From positions 15,671,808 to 15,735,807 of the forward strand of contig NC_088315.1 of NCBI RefSeq assembly GCF_910592395.1: a DNA stretch of 64,000 nt. Reading direction: 5' to 3'. Every line of letters starts with the position of its first letter. Within the stretch, counting starts at the first letter, position 1. Both the position numbers and the translations under genes were made by a program. Shown one piece after another: positions 56,773 to 64,000 of the stretch. The notes under the pieces are model-generated. The model saw only the letters and a program-made list of their open reading frames with translations, made no database searches and was not told the origin of the DNA. The stretch is from Lineus longissimus. Lineage: Eukaryota > Nemertea > Pilidiophora > Heteronemertea > Lineidae.

Positions 56773-57280
56773 ATGTTTCGTGACTCAGACACATGAGAAA
56801 AATCATGTCAAATTATATTTCAGCGTTCCTAAACAATGAGGAAGACACACCAAAATGGAAACAATAAACGTCACTTCGATGTCCTAGAATGTCTCGCTAG
56901 TAAATGTAATATGCAGGGTACTCGGCCGAAAAAAACAGGCTTAGCGAGTAAAAAAGGGGCAAAATCGGCTGCTCCGAATACAAATTTTCAAATTGTCTAC
57001 CTTCCCATGCTCTCCGCGCCCCCTTTCCAACACTAAAACGGTCGATTTGGGCATCCCACCGCATATTACATTTACTCTACACCCGAAAAAAAATAACAGT
57101 AAAATCCCTTCACACTAAATTTCTAAAAAACCCAACAAATCAAGGGTTAAAACCAACTACTCAAGCAAAAACGTTAATCCCTAGAGTCATTACAAACGAT
57201 ATCCAACATTTCTAACATTTCCACGTTACGAACATATCCAAATAAATCGAAAAATCAAAAAACACATCCCCTCACATCAG
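56773..57280. other. Junction between the array and the Polinton fragment
   Basis: Not similar to other parts of the window. The 66-codon frame at 56836-57036 has no recognised motif. TATATTTCA occurs on both sides of the break (before 56772 and near 56815), a possible microhomology. No Polinton terminal repeat was identified. Confidence 0.4.
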
Positions 57281-57682
57281 CTATTTCACTAAAAGTCCTG
57301 CTCCGATAACGCCTCCGACAATAAAAAGATATTCATAGTTTTTCATTTCCTCACTCGGTTGGTAAAAATCGTTTAATTCAGGCATTTTACGAAGTTGTAC
57401 TTTTTTCTCTGGATGAAGTTCGTTGTAGAGAACAAAAGAAGCATCAACATTTCGGAAATCAATTGCACTTTCATTTTCTCTTTTCAATTGAAGGTTAACG
57501 AAATCAATGGTTTCTTTTCGATGTTCATCCCAAGCCTTAGATTCCCTTTGTAATCTTTCGATAGCTAAATTGCGTCTTTTCATTTTGTCTTGATGACCAT
57601 TTTTGTCTTTGGCTTTCAAAAGATACCCTGCTCCAGAAAAGGCAATGGTGTTTACAACGGCACCAATTAACATTCCAGCCAT
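57281..57682 (-). CDS. Polinton accessory protein, 133 aa
   Basis: Open frame with a hydrophobic Gly/Ala-rich N-terminus (AGMLIGAVVNTIAFSGAGYL). A charged helix follows containing MKRRNLAIERLQRESKAWDE and FVNLQLKRENESAIDFRNVD, and a second hydrophobic segment (YLFIVGGVIGAGLLV) closes it. The same layout is seen in a conserved Polinton protein of unknown role next to the integrase. It may be membrane- or particle-associated. It is the only apparently intact gene of the fragment. Confidence 0.6.
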   Translation of the reverse strand: MAGMLIGAVVNTIAFSGAGYLLKAKDKNGHQDKMKRRNLAIERLQRESKAWDEHRKETIDFVNLQLKRENESAIDFRNVDASFVLYNELHPEKKVQLRKMPELNDFYQPSEEMKNYEYLFIVGGVIGAGLLVK

Positions 57683-57710
57683 TTACAAACAATAAGAAAA
57701 GGGTAAATAA

Positions 57711-58807
57711 ATGACCACCAAAAGGGTTCAACAGAAAGATGTTTCAAATGAACAATATCTGAGAGATTTATACTTTAATCCCAAAAGCACTGCGGTCTAC
57801 ACAAATGAAAGCCAACTTTGGAGAAAAATAAAAACTGTTAAAATGGCAATAAAGAAAAAGGAATTAAAAGATTTCCTTGTTAGTTTACCAACCTACCAAC
57901 TGCACAAACCAATCACCGCAAAAATTCACTTTCCGGAAAACAATGGTTTCTTACATGGATCAACAATCGCAAGCCGATTTAGTGGATTTACAGAAGTACC
58001 AAAGAGACAATAAAAATTTCAGATACATTTTAACGGTCATTGATTTATTCAATCGTTATGCTTGTGCTTTACCTTTCAAGACAAAGAAGGGAGAAGAAGT
58101 TAACGATTCATTTGTCACTATTTTTAAAGAAGCAAAACCAGAGAAACTACAATTTGATGATGGTAAAGAATTCTACAATAAATCACTGAAAGAATTACTG
58201 GAAAATAATAACATAGAATGGTTCTCAACTTTCTCAAGTAAAAAAGCAGCCGTTGTAGAAAGATTTAATCGTACCTTAAAAACTAGAATGTGGAAATATT
58301 TCACTGCAAAAGAGACTAACAAATAGTTGGATATTCTTGAAAACCTAGTGTATGGTTACTAATCCATTCGAATGAAACCAATCGAAGCTAGAGAAGAAGA
58401 TAATACCGGAACAGTTTGGTACAATCTCTATGGAGCATTTCTACCTAAAAATTATGGTCAACCAAAATACAAGATTGGTGACAGCGTTAGAATAACCAAA
58501 TACAAAACCATATTTTCTGAAGGTTATCTTCCTAATTTTACCAAAGAAGTTTTTAAAATAAAACAAATAATTTTCACAAAACCTATCGTCTACCAACTCG
58601 AGGATTATCAATCAGAAATTATAGACGGTTATTTTTACACAGAGGAATTATGTTAAGTTCCAAACCCAGATCAAATCGAATACAAAATCGAAAAAAAATT
58701 TACGTTACAAAACAGTTAAGGGAGAAAAATATGGTTTAGTTAAATGGAAAGGTTACTCAGAAAAATTCAATGAGTGGCTTCCGGTATTGAACATAAAATC
58801 ACTTTAA
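57711..58807 (+). pseudogene. Polinton integrase with chromodomain, broken
   Basis: Divergent from the accessory gene with 28 bp between them. The rve core shows Asp in QADLVDLQKY, Asp in LQFDDGKEFYN and Glu in VVERFNRTLKTRMW. It is followed by the SH3-like part (KIGDSVRITKYKTIF...GYLP) and a chromodomain-type KWKGYSEKFNEWLP at the end. At least one frame change near 57960, stops at 58324-58326 and after 58650, and a frame change into the chromodomain make it non-functional. Confidence 0.87.
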
Positions 58808-60056
58808 GTGTTTTTTAAATCGAATTTTTAATGTTTTTTTAAAAGTGAATTTAAGGTGTTTTTTGGGCGATTTCTTTAAGATTATTTACAATCAGGCTAT
58901 AACACCCGAAGGTTCTATTCCTTTCTTCTTCATAATGTTTTAGAAAATATTTAGATTTTTGAAGTTTACGTTTGTACTTACTGAAATCTACCTTTGCACT
59001 CTCCCTACGATTTTCTTCTCGACTAATCGGGTTGATACATTTTACTTTTCAAAGCAATAAATTCTTTCATTTCATCCCCGGCCAACTCATCTTTAAAATA
59101 TCCTGGGACTTTCACTTTACTCTTATCATACAATGGATGGTCTTTTGGGTAGTTACTGAAGTCGAAATGTTCTTTCAGAATTGTAAGATCCTTTGTCAAG
59201 TCGTCAGTCTTTAACTTTAAGACAAAACGGTCAGCGGCAAGATAGAGCAACTCTATGTTTTTCTCACCAAAGTGTTGTTGTAAATTATCGTAGTAGAATT
59301 TGTACTTTAGTAATTTAGATAGTTCTAGAACTGTAGCCCCAATGTAAATTGGTTTGTTGAACACCATACTTGTTTTCTCATTAATATTGCAACCAAATCC
59401 TCGTCGAAGATAACTTCGGAATCGAACTTAGGATTACCGTGTTTCCTCATTGCAACGTCGGGATCTGTCACCAGCTCAACACCCTTCCTGTTCCTTATGT
59501 TTTCACAGGTTTTGCCGTAGAATGCGTTGTTCATTTATTTGAGAAAATCTTTCTCAAAGTCTGTTTTGGCCACCATTCTCTGTTTGGTGTTGAAATCGAT
59601 ATATTTTCCCAACCACTTTTTCTGCCTAAAACTTATGACGTTGTGAATTTTTTTCAACACCATTCCTTGCTTTAGGTAAAATTGTAGAATTGTAAAAAGA
59701 ATATGGTACAGAACATTTCTTTCTCAGTAATTTGAAGTCTTCATTGTCTGGATAAAACTTCCTGGTGATTTTGAAGTCACAATCTACTATTGATTTTGTG
59801 ATGTTGTCCAAACCGGATTGCAGAAATCTGAAGGAATCTAAAAACCGAAAACAACCAAATTGAAAAGAAATATAGTCCTCCACTGACTTGGGAAGTAGTT
59901 TCAGTCTGTTACCTTTTGTCTTCTTAATCAACGTTTTTTTAACCAGTGTTTTAATGAAAAGATGAGAGTCATTGTGGCTAAGATTGTGGAAGAAAATCGA
60001 TACAAAGTTGGTATATCCTATGAGGTTACAGAAGTTGTGAGCTGCACCTCTAAACT

Positions 60057-60488
60057 CTAGGTGGAGCAACACAACAGCCCAACAATAGGGACCGATGGAC
60101 ATTGTTGTAAACTACAGTGACGGTATCCAGTTTTACTTCTACTATTCTGATTTTATTGTCTGGTCCGTGTGTATCATCGGTTGATCCTGTACTCCTCAAT
60201 ATGTGCCATTTGGACAGCCCACCTGCTGTGACTACAACAGAATGTTTCAACAACAGAGTTGCAACAAAGTCTATAACGTCACAACGTCATTGAGAAACCA
60301 CCCATGAGTCATGATGTCATTCAAACTGTGAACTTCGAACAAGACAGTGCAAGTCAACCCCAGCCACCCTGATGAAGCCTAGAGGGGCAGAAACGCGCGT
60401 CGGTGGAGCAACACAACAGCCCAACAATAGGGACCGATGGACATTGTTGTAAACTACAGTGACGGTATCCAGTTTTACTTCTACTATT
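60057..60488 (+). mobile_element. Retrozyme-like insertion, 342-bp monomer plus partial repeat
   Basis: GGTGGAGCAACACAACAGCC occurs at 60060 and again at 60402, a period of 342 bp. The second copy runs only about 90 bp. CTGCACCTCTAAACT is duplicated at 60042-60056 and 60489-60503. The unit starts exactly at the predicted cleavage product of the hammerhead at 60364-60406. It has no protein frame. This is the layout of small animal retrozymes (and of Penelope-type terminal repeats). It interrupts the Polinton polymerase gene. Confidence 0.85.
60364..60406 (+). ncRNA. Hammerhead ribozyme, minimal type I
   Basis: Core CTGATGA (60369-60375) and GAAA (60390-60393). Stem I pairs 60364-60368 (CCACC) with 60402-60406 (GGTGG). 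Stem II pairs GCCT (60377-60380) with GGGC (60385-60388) around AGAG. Stem III is two pairs with loop GCGC (60395-60398). The cleavage site is GTC, after C60401. An A-A pair at the base of stem II is unusual and may slow it. It should self-cleave RNA into 342-nt monomers. Confidence 0.88.
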
Positions 60489-62239
60489 CTGCACCTCTAA
60501 ACTTACCACTGTAATGATCATCATCCCTAAGGATTTTTTCATTGTTCTAATTATCTTTACCGCAATAATAACAGTTTCAGTTATCCTTATCCAACTCAAA
60601 CTTTTCTTGCTCTTCGCTAGTCCATTCCATTTCTACTTCTGTATTTAAAAGTTTCCCAAATTCATCTTCCTTCTGCATTAATCATTCACAAAACCAATCA
60701 ACCACATCCTCCACGCGGTATGAAAAATATGCGCTTTCAAAAAGTTCTGGATAATCTGAATGAATGTAACACCCCACCGCAGAGGCGTTTTGTATTTTCA
60801 ATCGCTTGGTTTTTTCTGACCCCTCATCGATAACACTTACTAGAACACCCTCAGAATCATTTAAATTATCACTAGTTGCTTCGAAATCGGCGTACACCAT
60901 GAAAGGAACCCTATTTTTAAACGAGTGGTTTTTAAATTTTAGGTTTGCTGCTGCGCTTCCCTTCTTCGGCATTTTGACTTTGCAATAATCATGTACCCCA
61001 CATTTCTTTTTATGATAAACTAGAGTTATTTCCCTATCAAAAGCATTCATACACCTTCCATATAAATATTTTTTATTACTGCTATTATTACGAAAAAACA
61101 CAGATCTATTTTTCAGTAGCATATAATGCTCTTGGTAGTACAAAATATATATTACATTTTCATCCTCAAAATTATCAGATAGATAGAGTGGTTCCAAAGT
61201 GTTGTCTAACAGATTATTTAACTGCTTATTAGTTCCAAACGGTTTCACCAACTCAAAAATATTAATCTTCAAATTATTTTCTCTTTCAATTTTTGGCATG
61301 TCTTTTTTTACACATACTGGAAAATTATATATTTTTATTTTATCTTCATATATCCTGTAGGAGCTAGCATTACAATGGTGATTAGTTGGTTCGTAATGTG
61401 CTGCTAGAAACTCCACAAAAAAACACTTCCCGTCATTACATTGTACGTACATTAATTATCGAATTAGATTTGAAAGGAAGTTTAATAAAGTGCCCGCCTT
61501 TGGTGTCTCTGTACGCAACTAAAAATAAATCCGCTCTGTTTATCTTTTTAAGTGTCAGTCCACTTCCTTTAAAATCATTTTTGTACGGCAACTTCTGGTT
61601 TTGATTTTTTTTAAACAACCTCAAATGGAGTTTGGATGCCATGAATCTTTAAAAAAAGAAGCTTTAGTGAAGTTAGCTTCCACATTAATACTTATCTCAA
61701 AATGATGGCTTATTAGAACTGACAAAATCTCAACAAATTTCTCTTTGTAATTCGACAAGTCTGTTACTACTTGTGGTTGTCTAAATTGCACAGTTACAAA
61801 ATCTGAAGGTAAATGTTTTTTCCTTTCTTCCAAATTTTTTACTATTTCTATTCCTTTAATTTTCCCCGCCATTGACAAAAAATCTTCCCTTTTTTCTGTG
61901 AGTTGTGAGGTATTACTAGAACTGCTAGTAGGCAGTGTGACATACGGCGAGGCCGGTTCTTCCTCTGGAGGAGTCGGTTCTTCACTAAGTGGGGGAAGCT
62001 CATTCTTAGGCGTTAGTGTTCTATTTAATTCCTCTAATAGTTTTTTTGTGTTAATTTTATGTTTTTCAGATTTTAGGTGGTGGTTGTAGTTTTTCTTTAA
62101 AACTTCAGAAAGCCAATCTCGACAAAATTCCTTTTTAGGTTGATACTATATTCGTTCCATTTAAGATTTTTTTTTTTTTTTAATTGTTATAGACTTGATA
62201 ATTCGTCTATTTAAGAAAAAATAGTATTATAAAAGGAGG

Positions 62240-62436
62240 GCAAAATAAGTGAAAATAAAGAAGTCGAAAATGTCGAAAATCTATCGAAACTTTTAGATGA
62301 TTTTAACATAGATTTCAAACCTAAAAATGAATTATGGTAAACTCGAAGACTTAGAAATCGGTGAAAAATGCAAAATAAAAGATATTTGAGTACAAAGTAG
62401 GTATGGTGAAAGATTGGAAATTACTCTAATGTTTTC
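62240..62436 (+). pseudogene. Start of a small Polinton gene, truncated
   Basis: Plus-strand reading in two frames gives KEVENVENLSKLLDDFN and then YGKLEDLEIGEKCKIKDI and RYGERLEITLM. The second part resembles a small Polinton protein with an OB-fold-like start. Frames are broken, and the sequence is cut at about 62436 by the DIRS-like element. The assignment is tentative. Confidence 0.4.
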
Positions 62437-62439
62437 AAA

Positions 62440-63330
62440 AGTGTTTTAACCTGTCGTATATCGCCTCGTATGATAGGGGTTTGTCTTCAACTTCTCCTTA
62501 TTGGTTTACTGATCTGAAGAGGTAACCGTGGGAGAGGTTTATGTTCAGAGATTGAGTCAGTTCAAAACACTTTTCCAATGCTGCCACCGGGCATATCATT
62601 TCATCTTGGCAGCAAAAGAGGGAGAATCGTTTGTTTTGTCTAGACAGAATGTTTTTCCCCAGGTGTGTTTTATCATATAGCACGATTTAGAAGGGAGGGA
62701 CTTTACCTCTTGCAAGAGCATAATGCCAGCATCATGGGCCCGATCTCCGCCAAAAACATCATTTTAAATATCGCTTGGTCTCGTGCCAAGATATATTTTG
62801 AAGTCGATTTTGGTTGAGTATCTGAGAGACGTCTGTCGATATACATGGAGATCAGAGCCAGCTTTTTTATAAAGAGCGGCACCGCCTGTTTTGGGCAGGA
62901 GTGTGCGATGCTCTGTTCGTTCTTTATTTGTTTCAGGAAATCAGCGACCTCCTGTGAGTTTGCTGGGTTACCGTTTTTTTCAAAAATATCCCAAGGTTTC
63001 TCACGGCCCAAATCCTTTTGGAAAATTCGTTTTAGTTGGGAAATTTTCCCCGCTACTGTCCTGAATGCTAATCTCCTGGGACATTTACAGCTAGGATTTT
63101 TTTGCCGTGATTTCCGGGCAAGAATGGATATGCACTATGGTTTTTCCGTTGTTGTCTTTCCACGCGAGATAAAGGCATATATCATATGGGGTGCAACTTT
63201 TTATATCCTTGCCAATTTGTTTAACGAAGTAGTCCAAATCTTGAAAAAGCTTACATTTGTTTCTCTGATATGCTGTGGCCTGAAAACAGCGTTTTATCGA
63301 TTGTACCCTTTCGTGCAGCCTTGACAGATT
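62440..63330 (-). pseudogene. DIRS-type tyrosine recombinase, truncated and frameshifted
   Basis: N-terminal helices (ENLSRLHERVQSIKRCF-like start, then FKKNGNPAN-type SAM-like region at 63011-62900), RDQAIFKMMFLAEIG before the first catalytic Arg position, and CPVAALEKCFELTQSLN followed by HGYLFRS. Frame changes at about 63090 and 62700, and loss of the C-terminal catalytic residues, show it is dead. Confidence 0.75.
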
Positions 63331-63398
63331 AATTTCAGCACTGGCTTTCTGGAACTGAATATTGAGAAAGAAGTTTACATTTCACTTTATATTTCGCT

Positions 63399-64000
63399 TT
63401 AAGTAAGTTGAAACCTTACCAAATAAAGGTTGTGTGTTATAGTGCTTGAAATGAAACCGTTTTGAGATGGGGCAAGGATACATTCTTCACCTTTGTGAGC
63501 CAGTATGGATAATTCTGCGTTTCTTTCAAGGTTAGGCAACCATGGCGGTAGGGGTGAGATATGTGGTATGACCAGAGAGAGTCTGATTTGCCTTTGGCAT
63601 TCTTCTAGAATGAACTTTATTAGTGGGCTGGCCATTGCGTGTGGGGGAAAACAGTAGTAGTTTTCTTTTGGATCCAGAATTTGGGCAAAACAGTTTACCC
63701 CGTGCTGCCTGGTAGTGGAAACGGAATGTAATGTGGCAGGGCTTCGCCCTTGTCTAATTGTACATTTGAATCGAGGGGCATTAGGTCAAAGGTGTGTGGT
63801 CCGTATCTGTTTTGTACTATTTTCCAGTGATGTGGAGACAGCATGGAATCGAGTTTGGACAGCTTGCGTGAGGGAGTGTCGGCCGGGTTTTTGTTTGATT
63901 GTACGAAAAGAAGTTTTAGGTCGTAGTTTGCTGATACCGTGATTTCAAATATTTTCTTTAGTAACCTGTTTAGGTTTATGTCTTTTGCACCTTCGTGCTC
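63399..64000 (-). pseudogene. DIRS-type RNase H / RT C-terminal region, partial
   Basis: Minus-strand frame entering from outside the window: LLFVQSNKNPADTPSRKLSK, LDSMLSPHHWKIVQ and RYGPHTFDLMPLDSN, all typical of the RNase H end of DIRS and related reverse transcriptases. One frame change near 63695 separates it from NCFAQILDPKENYYCFPPHA and SPLIKFILEECQRQIRLSLV. Not functional as it stands. Confidence 0.78.

Larger units (their letters stand above)
58851..62140 (-). pseudogene. Polinton protein-primed DNA polymerase B, broken
   Basis: Reads leftward. The N-terminal part without ATG runs from about 62140 through MSMAGKIKGIEIVK (61878). An exonuclease motif is FMVYADFEATSD (in 61452-60682). 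A retrozyme-like insertion follows at 60057-60488. The palm has NNAFYGKTCENIRNRKG (59534) and a motif C region reading LYLAADRFVLKLKTDDL, where the usual D-T-D is not preserved. Many frame changes are present. The gene would have replicated the element by protein priming. Confidence 0.85.
57281..62436. mobile_element. Decayed Polinton/Maverick fragment
   Basis: About 5.2 kb of an element that is normally 15-20 kb. Gene order: accessory protein (minus), retroviral-type integrase with chromodomain (plus), protein-primed DNA polymerase B (minus), and a small gene fragment (plus). No ATPase, protease or capsid genes are present and no terminal repeats were found. The integrase and polymerase carry several frameshifts and stops. 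The right edge is cut by a DIRS-like sequence. Confidence 0.85.
62437..64000 (-). mobile_element. DIRS-like retroelement, 3' part, runs off the window
   Basis: On the minus strand an RNase H end (64000-63400) is followed by a tyrosine recombinase (about 63330-62440). That order is typical of DIRS-type elements; the reverse transcriptase should lie beyond 64000. The recombinase stops before its His-x-x-Arg and Tyr residues, so the element is 3'-truncated at the Polinton boundary. Confidence 0.8.

Noticed and set aside
60042-60503. Simple tandem duplication in the Polinton polymerase gene
   Set aside because: The repeated segment is not polymerase sequence, is flanked by a 15-bp target duplication, and begins at a hammerhead cleavage site.

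Overview
This is animal nuclear DNA, probably from a marine invertebrate. It has spliceosomal exons with consistent phases, a cell-surface or secreted protein family that combines a laminin-G-like fold with a PAN/apple module, and a dense, nested set of animal transposons: Tc1, pogo, Kolobok, Harbinger-type MITE, Penelope-like, LINE, Polinton and DIRS. No bacterial operons, rRNA, tRNA or CRISPR arrays were seen. The species cannot be fixed from the sequence.

Positions 1-56772 are a tandem array. A unit of roughly 15 kb occurs four times: U1 1-15190, U2 15191-30799, U3 30800-49869 and U4 49870-56772, the last truncated. U1 and U3 share a Tc1 insertion; U2 and U4 share a pogo insertion. The history therefore appears to be an old 15 kb duplication, then divergence, then a recent 30.8 kb duplication of the U1+U2 pair. 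Elements found in only one member of a recent pair arrived, or were lost, after that second event.

The array carries repeated copies of one gene. In order on the + strand its exons are a Cys-rich exon, a possible 43-nt exon, a LamG exon of about 530 nt, and a terminal PAN exon. The PAN exon lies at the start of the next unit, so genes run across unit boundaries. Gene 3 (40261-53391) has every recognised exon open. Gene 1 (7610-18593) has a frameshifted Cys exon. Gene 2 (22367-32082) ends in a broken PAN exon. Differences between the recent LamG copies cluster in one 30-nt stretch and change the protein.

The most notable mobile element is at 32888-37510, inside the U3 Tc1 copy. It is 4623 bp long and flanked by a 4-bp CTCA duplication. 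Its 430-bp direct terminal repeats each end in a 13-bp inverted repeat. It encodes a 734-aa Mutator-like DDE transposase and, convergently, a 197-aa His-Me finger (HNH) endonuclease whose 3' end overlaps it. A second candidate is a 4226-bp TA-flanked element at 23471-27696 that carries a phase-consistent multi-exon gene for a Cys/His-rich protein of unknown family.

The right edge is unrelated to the array. A decayed Polinton/Maverick fragment lies at 57281-62436 (accessory protein, integrase, protein-primed DNA polymerase, small fragment). Its polymerase gene is interrupted by a retrozyme-like insertion with a complete minimal type I hammerhead ribozyme at 60364-60406. From 62437 to the window end there is the 3' part of a DIRS-like retroelement on the minus strand.
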